From assembly GCA_022559985.1 (NCBI GenBank), contig JAFJTR010000012.1:546206-610205 (forward strand): 64,000 nt of DNA. Reading direction: 5' to 3'. This stretch comes from Parastagonospora avenae f. sp. tritici 18332-5 (lineage: Eukaryota; Ascomycota; Dothideomycetes; Pleosporales; Phaeosphaeriaceae). Below are positions 23,543 to 36,300 of the stretch, one piece after another (position 1 is the stretch's first letter; each line of letters begins with the position of its first letter). The notes beneath the pieces are model-generated. The model made no database searches and was not told where the DNA came from. It was given only the letters and a program-made list of their open reading frames with translations. The position numbers and the translations under genes were made by a program.

Positions 23543-26500
23543 CTACTCAATCTGTGTGATGTTGTCTTCTCCCTCACCTCCATTGCTGGTGACATCCTCA
23601 TACAAACTCTTGAACCAGCTACCTGGCTGTTCCAGGAGACGATGTGGTTTGCCATACTCAACAAGCGAGCCTTGATTCATGACCACAACCTTATCGTAAT
23701 CGAGAATTGTGTCTAGTCTGTGCGCGACTGCTATAATAGTATGACTAGCGAACTTTTGGCGAAGGACACGTTGTACAATGGAGTCGGATGCGGCGTCAAG
23801 ACTAGTGAAGGGTCAGTATGGAAGCAACAAGGAAGTGAGTAGGGATGTACTTACTTCGATGTAGCCTCGTCAAGCACGAGAACATTACTCGTCGACCTTC
23901 TCAGCATTGCTCTCGCAATGCAGAATAGCTGTCTCTGTCCGTGACTCAAATGCAACTCCTCGACCAAAACATCAAGTGGATGATCATACTTCTCGGCATC
24001 GCCTTTCGCCACAATCACTTCGTCCCACAAGGTCACATCCTTGAGCGCCTGTACGATTGCTTTATCGTTGCTCTGCTTCAGAGGGTCCGCATTCAACCTG
24101 ACTGAGCCAGGCAGCAGGTAAGCGTCTTGCGGCAAGCCGATGAGCCGAGACCGAATTGTTTGACGCGGCAGCCGATGTATTGGAAGGGCGTCGATAGTGA
24201 TGGTGCCATGCGACAACTCCACCATGCGGAACAAGGATAGCACAAGGGAAGATTTGCCACTACGTGTATTGTCAGTTATTAATGTTTCAGTGTAACAAGA
24301 AGCTAGATGAGACATACCTTCCCGTACGACCCACGATCGCCACTTTCTCTCCTTGCTTGATCGTGAGCGAAAAGTCTTGTACGACTGGTTCGCCGGGACT
24401 GAGGAAATATTAGTGGAAAACGTGCGCCAAGCTGAGAAGACCTACCGATGGAATGCTGTGATATCGTTGAACTCAATTTTGCCATGGCTAGGCCAAGTGG
24501 CGGGTGGTATGTGATCCTCGGTGTCCTTGTCTTCGGTTGCGGGGTCGGTAGTGAAGTTCTTAATCCTCGCAACACTACCGATATGTGTTTCGAGCTGCGT
24601 CCAGAAGGTGATGAGTAGCTTGATACTTTGCGAAAAGAGCACAACGTTAAGCAGTGCGACACCAACATATCCAGCGCTCAGCTTACCGCGCAACACCACG
24701 ACGAGGACGATAAGGATAGTCGCAATGCCTGCAACGACAAAGTCCAAAACCAGCGTCAGCCATCTTTGTACCGCAAAGAGGAGGTAGAACGGGCGCTGAC
24801 TGCGATCGAGCAGATCCTTGGCCTTCTCCTCCACGAAGCTCTGCCAGCCAAACGCTCGAATGGTCGCCAAACCCTCCAGTATCTCATTGAACTGCGTATA
24901 TAGAGGCGACTTGGCTTCCAGGTCGAGAAAACGCAATTGACGCGACGTACGCAGGTAGAACCTTTGAACGAAGTAGACAATGACGCTTACGATGGGGAAA
25001 GAGATGGCTGCGAACGGAGCTGCCACTGCGATGAGCACCATCTGAGCAATACAGAGCATGAAAGCTGACGGGTGGTTAGTAAAGTGGCTGCACGCAAGAA
25101 TTCATGCGTCGACTTACTTGCGAAAGTGTTAAGCGCTGTGATGGGGAGCTCCATGTCGATGAGCATAAGATCTTGGCTGAAGCGGTTCAGCGTGACTCCG
25201 GTGTCGACAGTCGAGAAAAACGACATTGGTGATCTGTTTACGTTAGCATTTTGGTACTGGACATGCTGCATCAACCTACCCGAGAACTGTACTCAGGAGC
25301 TTCTTATGGAAGGTAACACCTGATCGGGGCACCATGGTGATGATTAGTTGCCTGTTGTGGTGTCAGACAGATACCCTGTAGCACTTGGTGATGACTTACC
25401 AGCAACTGACGCCCAAAAACCCGAAGGATAGAGCACCAAGCATTGAGTAGATGCCGAGATAGAATCCAAGTCGCTTATTAGGGTGATCCTCGTTGTATTC
25501 AGCCCACATTTTGACCCAGATGGCTATTGTGGTCAGTTAATGCGAGCCCGAAAAAACTCAGTGCAGGCAGACTTACATGGAAATGAAATGCCAAAGATGA
25601 AAATGGAGCAAGAAACAATAAAAATGAGTGTGGGTATCCAGCCTACTGAGCCCACGTAGTATCTGTATATGGCGATGTCACCGGTGCGACGGTTTGCCTC
25701 TGCTTGGATCTCTTCTTCGGTGACATGTTTGCCTACCTGTTGCTCGGTGTATCTTGGCGGTGCCTCGTACTCGTGCTTCTCTGGAGTGAAGTTCCAGTCT
25801 GGCAACGCAAGATCCAAGCCAGACACGTAGCCGCCGGACAGGTTGAGTTTCTCAAAAGTGCCTTGTTCGGCTATCTTGCCGTCCTTGTTGAAAGCAACGA
25901 TGTGGTCGCAGTAAGGAACACGTTTGGCTACGAAGGCCCGTCAGCCTCAGCCTTGCGATGCGCGGAGTTGAGGAGGGGTAAGAGTGACTTACTTGACGAA
26001 GACGCAATGAGTACGGTGGTTCTACATCGCTTCAAGAGACCATCGCGACCGAAAAGACCATGCCATATCTTGTTCTCAGTCTGACCGTCAAGACCGCTGA
26101 GACAGTCATCAAGGATGACAATGTCCTTTTGCGCATATACAGCTCTCGCAAGCGCCTATATAGCATGCGAGTTAGCGCAGCAAAATTGTGGTGGGGGGAC
26201 GGGAAGGCTCACTATGCGTTGGCTTTGACCACCGCTCAATGCAATACCCTTGCTTCCAATCTGCGTCTGATCTCCTTGGGGCAATTGGCGGAGATCTTCA
26301 TCTAATGCGCAGCTGCGGACTACAGATGAGTACCACCGTAGATCATATGCACTCGAACCGGTGATGCTTTGCTGCACTGTGCCGTTCACGTGCCACGCAG
26401 TCTGGTCGCACAAGGCGATCCGCAGGGATGACAGCTGTAATGTTCCGCCCATCACCGGCAACTCCCCAAGTACAGCTTTCAGCAGGGTTGACTTGCCACA

Positions 26501-29033
26501 CCCCACAGGGCCCACGACCATGGTAATCTTCCCGCGCGGGACGATCATGTTGATGTCCTGCAGGGTAGCCGATCCTTTGCTTTTGTCCCACCCGAAGAGT
26601 CCGTGCTCTATAACAATGGCATGGGACCCCAAAGAATGCATGCCAAAGATCTCCTCAGCAAAATCGTCTTTCTGGGACAACTCAGACCCCTTTTCAGAGT
26701 TTGTGTGGATACTGACACTCGATGCGACACTACCACGAAGGGAGGGAAACTTGCGCCTTTCAGCACGAGCTTCCATGGAAATGAACTCTTGGATTCGCTT
26801 GAACGAGCCAACCCCACCCATGAGCGACATCAACGCCATTATCAGTGAGCTGAGCGGCTCCGCAAGAAGCGTGAAAAGGGACAACGAAGTGAAGACTGTC
26901 GCTGTATCAAGCGTGCTCGTCCCGCGACTCTTCTCGGCAAGGAGAGAGAACACCGTAAAGGCAAGGATAGGCGAGACTATGGGTGAAACGTAGGCTACGA
27001 CACATCAGCAGAGTAATCTGACAACTTTAACGCGCAAACTTACATATCATCATGGTCCAAATCAAGAGCTTTCTGAAATTTTTCGAGATTTCGAGCTCGT
27101 CAATCCGGAGTCGCTGTAAATCGTCTCGCAATACGTCTGTAAGTCCGCACATCTTGACGCCTTTCATCGAGTCGAGCATAGCGCCAGTTGCGGCGATGCG
27201 ACGCTCAATAGCCTCGAGCCAGAGCGCTTGGCGTTGCATGACAAGACTGGTCGCACCCAGAGACGCAAGAAAAGACACTGTCGCACAATCAGCAAACCGC
27301 CTTTGATACCAGTTTTCCAGACGTACTAATGGCGACTCCGATAGGAATAGCACAAGCCACACCGAGCTCTCGCTGGAGCAGATACATTGCCAAACCGATC
27401 TCGAGTGTGTTCGACCATACCTAAAGAACACCCAGGCATTAGCAATTACTTAAGCCAATGAGAGGGAAGTGAACAAAGAACTTGCACCGCCCGTAGGTCA
27501 TGGCGGATGCAAAAACGGCAAAAGTCTCAAGCGTGAGTTGCGCAGTCGCACAAGACCGCTGTCACTCCATCCAACATCGCAGCTAAGACACTAGCGAAAA
27601 GCGGTGCTCAAGAGTCAAAACAAAGGAAATGGCTGACATACCTCATGACCGGTCTCCATTCCAGTAACAATGCGCTCGATGTCCGCGCTCATCAATGTCA
27701 GCGACGAGGCCGTGTCAACATCTGTCAGAGCAACATTGGTGGCTTTGCCGTAGAGCATTGAGATCAGCCCTCCGCGCATCATAGTAATGAATCTAAACGT
27801 CTTGTGCTGATATTGGCCCGTAGACACCTGTGAGCATTGTTAGTGCAAGAATCCAACTACATCAATGCTATTGATCGCACACGAATACGTACAGCAATTC
27901 CCACGAAGACCATGACATATGCGCCAATCAGTCCATAGCCAATGTTGGTCGTCTGGGGTGTGACGGCCTCCTGAGAGAAGGTCACAGCTCGATTAATTAA
28001 GAACGGTTGGCAGAAATTGAAGCCAATGAGGCAGAGCCGAGGAGGGACCACAGCTAACACAGGCGATTTCAGCTTTCTCAAAGTGGCCACAAAGAGCGCG
28101 TGTGCACCTGGGCACGTTACTAAATAAGGTGTCGCAGTCAGCAATTCCGCACAGCAAAGGACGTTAGCCGTGGAATAACTCACGTTGGTCCCAAGATGAT
28201 CCGAGAAGATGGTGTAAGCGGTCCGACTGAAGGTGCTTGTCGAGTTGGAAAAGATCGTCCACCGTCAACGACTCGGTGTACCCCTTCTTCAACAGCGCAT
28301 TGAGCCACCAGAATAGTGCGCGCTTGTAAGGACCGCTGGTAGTCTCAGGTGTACTGTCCGCGAACTGAGAAAGCAGGAGACGTTTCTTCGACCGCGCCTC
28401 AGCAATTGCCAGTATCAATTTCACGGCGACGCGCGAAGTGAAGACGGTAGCGACAGCGTCGAGATCGGGACTGAGAGAATAGGTACGCGATCGTGCGATA
28501 TCGAGGATAACGGTGAGTAGAAGGTATACGTTGAGAAGCCATGATGGCCGTACGGTTCGCATATGCTCGAAGTCTGAGAGTGCGAGGAGGACGATGGAGC
28601 CAACGAGGCTGATTGCAGCTGCGGGAATCGCAGCGCTATTTTGGATTCCTCGGTGCTTGACCCATAGAGTCAGATGGACTATATCGAACATGATGAGGAT
28701 GGTCCATAATAGCTGGGGTTGTGGTAAGCATCAGACAGGGAGAATGTACAGTACAGCATCCCTTACCAGCTTTGCAAATCGCAACTTCGACGTCCTGAGC
28801 TTTTTCGAACGCTTCCACAAGTAAGCGAAGCGGGATGGGGCGATGCAAAGAATAAGTGCAAGGGGCAGTATGGAAAAAACAGACTCCTCGAAGAGTAACG
28901 TAAAGTCAAATCCACTTCGACAATCCACTCCAGCCCAAGGACCGAAAGTATTGTCGACTCGAGAGCAGTTCCTGGCAGAACCTGGAGCCATTGTAGTCAT
29001 GTTGTTACAGCACTCGATCTTCAGATTATTCAA
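23543..29033 (-). CDS. ABCC (MRP-type) ABC transporter
   Basis: Minus-strand gene of about 16 exons and roughly 1,500 residues. Exons as read: 29033-28767, 28712-28184, 28108-27893, 27827-27642, 27420-27327, 27277-27044, 26994-26213, 26155-25993, 25927-25577, 25523-25400, 25351-25280, 25233-25118, 25064-24446, 24398-24318, 24259-23855 and 23801-23543. The summed length is one base off a multiple of three, so one edge is wrong. The order is an N-terminal TMD0-like block, TMD1, NBD1, TMD2, NBD2. NBD1 has Walker A GPVGCGKST, signature LSGGQ and a degenerate Walker B ending ILDD. NBD2, rebuilt across an intron, has GRTGSGKSS, LSHGQRQ and VLVLDEATSN. This asymmetry is usual for ABCC pumps. It faces the NRPS divergently and is the likeliest exporter of its product. 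Confidence 0.9.
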
Positions 29034-32000
29034 CGGGGACTCCAGGACATTGGGTAGTCATAATTGTTCACTGACTCGTTGCAACGATGATCTCAGAGCT
29101 TTTGCGCTGAAAGGGTTCGTCAGCCGGTGGTATGCTCCTGGTACCTTCCTGTCCTATCTCAGCGGCGTTTTAGCTCTTGGGAAGTGTCGTTGCAAGGCTC
29201 CGGCACAGTACATTATGTCGGGGCTGAGAATGGATCATGCGATGCCACCTGGTGAATACCCTGGTCACAAACAGACGCTACTCAGGCAGGGCTTCCTGCA
29301 GTAACACTACGTGGATCCTTTGTTGGAGCTGACCCGCCGTCATGCTTTGCCCTTCTTGACGAAATCACGAGAATAGAACGCGAGATGTGGCTGGCTGCGT
29401 CGACCGCCCCCTGCACCCAAGCCCCTGCAGATCGGGGAACGCGCGCGTATGGGCTAGGGCTGTTCTTGTATTGGATATGTAGATTGCTGTGTCGTGAATC
29501 AGTGGCGATCGAGATGCTTGAAATCTACAGTTTGTGTGAGAATGCGACGACATGGGTAGTACATATGAAGTCGTATTTGGTTTAGCCGTATGAGGAGCAA
29601 GGATCGGCGCCACTCCCATCAGTCTGCATGCGCGCATTGCCGCACTGCGGCCGAGTGCGAGGGTGCGATTTCACAAACCCAATTGCGCAAACATAGGCTG
29701 CTTGGGCGTCTTCGCCATTTAAGTTGACCGGGGTTCGCGGTGATGATCGCGCCCGTTCCGCCTTTTTTGACAAGAGCACAATGGTGCGACGAGGTTTATT
29801 ATTGCTATTACACGCCTCTCAACAAGATTTGAGAGGCATGACAGCTATTGTGACACACTTGAATCCATACTTGGCAAATTTGTGGCCAGTGTGAAGAGGT
29901 GACTGACGAGTGTCTGTATATTGGAACAAAATTTGTTGGTGAGGATCATCCTCATGCATCTCTTAGCTGGGAAGAAGCTAGACCAAAACGTCGACCAACG
30001 TGGCGGGATGAGATGAAGCCACTAGCAGTCAACGCCCACTGTTGGTGGAAGTGGAAGTTATTCAACGAGATAATTTGATTTTGGATTTGTAAACCATGGC
30101 GTGTTCCGTGCATGTGTGATTGAGCTGAGGAAAACTCCACACGCAGCTTACCAGAATACGTTCCGAGGCGGCCAGATCGTGTTATGACTTTGGATCATCT
30201 GACGATGGAGACATGCAGCTACCAGTAGGAATGATGAGCTGATTAATTTTCTGGGGTCGTCTTCGTGCCACGGAACTCACGCTGAAATTAGACCAAACCG
30301 TTGGAAAAGTGCCGGCTTCGTGTAACATTTGCTTGGACATACTGCGTGGTGTCCCTGCTAGTACGAACTAGATCGAATGGCAGTAATTGTCGCGATCATG
30401 TGAGCAGGCAGAGCGAGCAGACTCTGCATACGGAGATGAGGCTCCGACGTCTAGCTATGCACGCGGTCTTGTCATTGTCCCAGGTAACGCCGCTGTAAAT
30501 TACACGACGTGTTCTTGACGTCGACAGCATGTACATTAGCGACGCATGTCGGCATTCCACCGGACTTTGGCATATGTTCCCGAAGCTGAGGTTTGCCTAG
30601 TGAAAGTGCATGCGTTGACGCCTATGTTTGAATCAGCATGATGCCTCGTCAAGTGTGGTGTGTCGATTGGCGCAGTGCTGGCACCGAAATATCACAAAAG
30701 TTAGAATCCACGTACGTGTGATGGAACATGAGCGATTTCGGAGGGCTGCCGCTTCCCCAACACCCAGTTGCTCGCAGATCCGTTGCAGATCTTCCTGTGT
30801 CTGCATGACAGGGCTCGTCTTTCGTCACGGCGAAGAGCTGGGAGTTGGCCACTGCTTTCACGAAGTCGAAACCGTATTTCGGCACGTACAGGGCACGGCA
30901 AAGCTCTGGGGCTTTCACAAGGCCCGTCTTGCCTGAACACATGGGCATATGCGATGCGTCGAGGTTCTGGGGTCGAAAAATGGCGAATATGCGTCATCTG
31001 TGCCCTGAGAAACAACGGGCAAGTCAGTTGATTGAACCAGAACGCTCGAGTCCTCCTCATGCGGGTAATTATGCATCCTTGATGCCTGCCTTCACGGCGT
31101 CAATTCCTGAAGGAGAAGAGTTTCTCCACACTGTGACCTGGGTTGTGCACACAAGAAGCCTCTGGATCGCACAGATTCGTCCTCGACGGGCCGAATATGT
31201 ACTGTGGGAAGCGAGTGACAGCTGAAACGCTGAAAACGGGTAGCGGTTTAAGATGCGCCAAGAGTGTCAGTCGCTGGCTGCCGCTGCACCCTGTAGCTCC
31301 ATACGATCTCGACGGGGCTCGTGGGGCTATGGGTCCGGGACTGCCACGCATCATTCCCGCGGACGTTGGAGCTGGACGCGCCAAGAACAGGGATGACGAT
31401 GGTGTACAGTAGAAATGCCAGAATGCTGGAAATACGAGCGGCAGCGGCCGGTTAAACCGCTGTGATTTGCACGGACGCATCGTAGGATTCAGGCGCTTGG
31501 TAACAGGCACACACAGACATGGCTACGTGATCGAGGCAAGCATCGGTGAATCTGCCTCCCACTAGAGATGTGATTTTCTAGCGTGGCCCCAGAACAGGCA
31601 CTCGTGGGAGGACGTCGGCCCTGCCGCACAAGCAGGGTGCAGTGCGTACCAATCGTAGTGGCATTGCGATTGAGGCGTTCACGGTACTGCGTGAAGCAAC
31701 GTCCAACTGGCGCGGACAGACGGCGAAGGAAGACAATGCGAGACTGAGGTGGGATTGGTGGGCAACGCGCCTTTCTGCGCGATGAGCGCTTCTTCCCTCA
31801 GTGTCGTTCCGAGTGGACCAGGACGCGATGCAGAAGAGCGAAGACCCACGACAAAATGCCTTACCGCTGGGCTGCAGAGGCAAATTGCGATTATTGCGGG
31901 GTTCCAAGTGTAGTCGCTGATGACTGCAGGGATGGCAGTACGATGGATGGATGAAAGGTTTTGAGTTGATATGATCTTCGACTATAGGTAGAAAAGACCG

Positions 32001-33141
32001 GAGACTCTGCATCCGTCCGCTTTGATGGGGCAGCTGAAGACAGATGTGGACGACGCGACGGAAATGACGGAACTGGCAGGTCGTCTAACCATGAACCTTG
32101 GAACACGCTAAAACTTGGCGGATGCTAGCCGCTTCTGGTTGACAGTAACGACGTTGAGTATTTCGAGCTGAACGATCGGTCCTTCATTATCAACTTGCGT
32201 CCTAAGTAAAGTCTAGCCCCAGGATAATTCGAACGTTGACGTTGAACTGGTTGTATCTCTAAACTACTGGACACTAACCTGAAACCAACCTTAACTCTGA
32301 TCAGACTCAGACTTTCCATGTTTACCTGTTTCCATAGGCTTGCAAAAGAACATAGACTTGGGATCATCAATGTTGAACCGATGTGTTAAAGTCTTGGAAC
32401 ACAATCTTGCCGTGCTGGTTGAATGCTTGCATTACGGGACAGACAGGGGAAAGATTACATAACACGCTTTCGCTTGACTTACCGCCCGGCCCGTGCGCCC
32501 ACCGGTCGGCTTCGCGTTGCATTCCTTTTCATCAACATCCCCACATCTCGTGTCTGCACCCATGTCCGGGCATCGCAAGCCACATCACTATGGCTTCACT
32601 TTACAGCTACAGCCGCTGGTTATGCATACCTAGTTTGCGGACTCCATGTCGGATGAATCTGTGTGGGTCCCGGTGGCGCAGCTACCGAACCTTCACCATG
32701 CAGCTCAACCAATGGTCCGCGTTCACTTGATGCCGGTACCTATTCATGACAGCGAAGATCCAGCGCTGCTGTGTCACCTCTTTCAGAACAGTCGCCGGTC
32801 TGGACGTGGCGCCTCGAGCCCTTAGACCACAATGGCCAGCTGCAGGCACCGGTTATGGCCATACGACAATGTCTCGGCTAGGTGGCTTGCTCAGAGAGGA
32901 GATACAGACCTGACAATGACTTCATGGACGTGAACCCTGGTATGCTGGCGTCAAGGTTTTAGTGCTAGGTGATGTCTGTGGAACCTGGACGCACAACCGT
33001 AGACGGGCTGGCCGGGCAGGTGCCTGATGGCCGTGCCCCTTTCTTGATGCTTAATGTAACCATAGCGCTTTATTGTTTGATATCATCTTGCTCAGTTCAT
33101 TCGACCACGCGAAAGCAAAACATTTGTAAGTACAACCCAAC
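29034..33141. other. 4.1-kb divergent intergenic region between ABC exporter and NRPS
   Basis: This must contain both divergent promoters. No gene is supported. A minus-strand stretch at 30950-30620 has protein-like pieces in two frames (ALYVPKYGFDFVKAVANS, then QEDLQRICEQLGVGEAAAL), which may be the ruin of a small gene. A 59-codon plus-strand frame from the ATG at 32646 (start MSDESVWVPVAQLPNLHHA) to a TAG at 32823 could be a lost N-terminal exon of the synthetase. I could not connect it to the rest. Confidence 0.4.
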
Positions 33142-33251
33142 TTTTGGACACTAATTGCAGCTTTGAGTCCACTGTCACGGATTCAATTGGCTACGGGCAA
33201 ATACACACGGTACGTTGACCAAGATACTTTTCTCCAACGACTCTTGCAGCT
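33142..33251 (+). pseudogene. Possible tail of a lost first adenylation domain
   Basis: In a frame different from the first carrier domain I read FWTLIAALSPLSRIQLATGK and then YTRYVDQDTFLQRLLQL. The piece SRIQLATGKYTR lines up with the A10 region of the fourth A domain of this same synthetase (PRIPLLASAKVDR). DTFLQRLLQL resembles the DTYRTISSL that follows A10 after its second A domain. A 50-bp intron at 33210-33259 (GTACGT..AAG) would put it in frame with the first carrier, though a CAG acceptor lies closer at 33249. No A3-A8 core motif was found upstream. I read this as the remaining edge of an A domain that has been deleted. Confidence 0.35.
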
Positions 33252-33353
33252 CCACCAAGGATCTTGAACCAGTCTGCTATTGCTGCTCGATTGCGAGTAC
33301 ATGCAACAACTGACACCACCGTCCAGGAATACCACACACCATCCACCAGCCCC

Positions 33354-36300
33354 ATGGAAGCACGGCTCCAGTCAATATGGGCGCACGTCTTGAACTTGCC
33401 TCATGTTGCGCTCGATCAGCCATTCCTCGCCGTTGGCGGAGACTCTATCTCTGCGATGCAGGTTGTCGGCCAGTGCCGGAAAGATGGTATTGGTCTTGGC
33501 GTGCAAGAAGTGCTACGCAGCCGCTCCATCATTCAATTGGCCGAGGTTGTGCAGGAAATCGAGCACATTTCATACGACAACGTTGAGTACTTCGACGAGG
33601 AGTTTGACTTAACCCCGATCCAATCACTTTATTTCCAGCGACCGAACGAGGGACGCGGTCACTTCAATCAGTCTTTCTATCTGCAAGTGAGGCAGAGGAC
33701 GACAGAGGGAAAGTTCCGCGCCGCAGTGCAACAGTTGGTAGCTCGCCATTCTATGCTTCGCGCACGCTTCTCGCATTCCGACGACGTAGGCTGGCAGCAA
33801 CGTCTCACCAGTAAGCATACCCCTGGTCATAACACGCACCCCTGTCCCAATGTTCCAACGCCTTATTTGCCAGACGCAACTGCATAGTGTTGCTCGAAGG
33901 ATGCAATACTAACGCACGTCAGACGACATAACCGGTAGTTTTCGCTTTCGGCATGGGAATGTCGCATCAAAGCAGGAGATTGATGTCATGATCGAGGACT
34001 CGCAGCAATGCCTGGATCATGAGCATGGGCCCTTGTTCGCGGCTGACTTCTTCGACTTTGGCGATGACCAATTCGCCTTTTTAACAGCACATCATATTGT
34101 CATTGACCTAGTCAGTTGGCGAGTGCTTTTGGAAGAACTTGAAGAAATACTACGAGGTGGAGAACTCCTGCCTCATGGACTTCCATTCCAAAAGTGGGCA
34201 GAACTACAAGCGGAACATGCTACAACACTCGAGTCCAGACACGTTCTCCCACCCGTAGATGTTCCTCCGCTAGATTTTGGCTACTGGGGTATCAATCGGG
34301 AAGAAAACACTTACGGCAACGCTAGCCACGCGCTGTTCGAATTAGACTCGGACGTTAGCTCTGTATTCTTGACCAGCTGCCATGCTGCGTTCAAAACCGA
34401 GCCGGTGGAGCTACTCCTTGCCGCCCTCATCCATTCCTGGTCACAGGTCTTTGTGGACAGGCCGATCCCCGCAATCTTCAACGAAGGGCACGGTAGAGAG
34501 CCCTGGAGTTCGGATATTGACACATCCCGCACGATAGGATGGTTTACAGCTTTATCGCCGATACTCGTGACTCCGTCATCTGATCCCACTGAGACGGTGC
34601 GAAAAGTGAAAGACTTCAAGCGCTTGATCCCCGGAAATGGTCGGCCCTATTTCGCTCGGAGATGTCTCACCGCAGAAGGGCGTGCGGAGTATCAGACTCA
34701 TTGGCCGATGGAGATCCTGTTCAACTACCTAGGCCAGTATCAGCAGTTAGAAAGACCAGATGCACTACTCCAACCGCTCGACACGATGGCTGGCGAGTAT
34801 CGCGCAGCCGGTGGTACCTCTGACTTCGGGCATATCACCCCTCGATGGGGTCTATTTGAGATATCTGCCATTGTCTTCAAGGGTCGTCTCAAGTTCGCTT
34901 TCACATTCAATCGTCATATGCGACATCAGGACCTGATCCACAAATGGGTCGAGCAATGCCGTGAGACTCTGACGAGCATGATACAAGACCTTGTTTCTCT
35001 TGAGCCTTCTCATACACTCAGCGATTTCCCGTTACTGCCACTGAATGAGGATCGCTTCCAGTCGATGCTGGCCAGCTTGGATGCTATGGGTATCATGCCT
35101 TCCGAGATCGAGGATGCTTATCCTTGTTCGAACATGCAGGAAGGGCTCTTGCTGTCCCAGAACAAAGACATAGGCTTCTATGCAGCGGCCACGCTACACG
35201 AGCTCAGACTGCATGGCGGACGTATCGAAGCGAGGACGTTGGATCGTGCTTGGCGACAAATCGTTCTTCGCCACCCAGCACTGCGAACTGTGTTCTTGGA
35301 GAATTTTGGCACAGAAGAAGGCCTCTACAGTCAAGTCGTGCTCAAATCTATCGAGCCAAGTATTGTGCACCTCCAATGCGCAACTCAATCGGCCTCCATA
35401 GACGCGATCAAGAAACAACGATCAGTGAGCTACAGCGATAGCAAATGTCCAAATCATCGTTTCACTGTCTGCACTGCAGATGATGGCAGGATGTTCTGTT
35501 CTTTGGAAATCAGCCATGCTATCATGGACGGACACTCGATGAGTCTACTTGCAAGCGAACTTCGTGAAGCCTGTGAAGGGCACTTGCGAGGAGAGGGCGC
35601 GCCATACCGCGATTACATCTCCTGGCTGTCAACACAACCTCATGAGAGCAGCCTCGAATTCTGGAAGTCATATCTCAATGGTAGCGAGATTTGCTCTTTC
35701 CCAGCTCTCAATGATGGAAAGACGATGGATAAGCGTCTGGTATCCATTCGCATGGACATGGACAATCTCAGCATGCCAGATCTCCAATACTTTTGCAACT
35801 CGAACGGCATCACACTTTCCAATGTATTCCACACGGCATGGGCTCTGACTCTAAGCTGCTATGTTGGAAGCAAGGACGTAAACTTTGGCTACCTCACGTC
35901 CGCCCGTGATGCAGAGAACATTCATCGCGTTGGCGATATCGTCGGCCCCATGATCAACACGCTCGTGTGCCGCGTCAACTTTACCGATAGCTCTCAGACC
36001 CTGCTTGACGTCCTTCAGGATGTCCAAAGAGATTACATGGAAGCGCTACCCCACCGACACATTGCATTAGCTGATGTCCAGCATGCTCTGAGTCTCGCAG
36101 GTGCAAACCTGTTCAATACAGCTCTCTCGTACCGTCGTCTGCCTCCAGATACCGCTGTAGAGGCTGCAGGTGTGGAGGTGATTGAGATCGAGCCAATCTA
36201 CGACCCTACGGAGTACCCGGTCAGCATCAACATTGAGATTCGCGACGCCAGTGCAGCGGTTGATCTGGATTATTGGTCCGACTATTTGTCCGCTGGCCAA

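Noticed and set aside
30628..31510. Several 90-140-codon frames as genes
   Set aside because: They overlap each other on both strands and none has a coherent domain or splice pattern.
33126..33160. GTAAGT..TTGCAG pair as a 35-bp intron before the A10-like piece
   Set aside because: Too short for a fungal intron, and no sensible exon precedes it.
33161..33249. Exon 33161-33209 joined to the acceptor at 33249
   Set aside because: All phase choices give a stop or miss the frame of the first carrier. Only the later acceptor at 33259 works.
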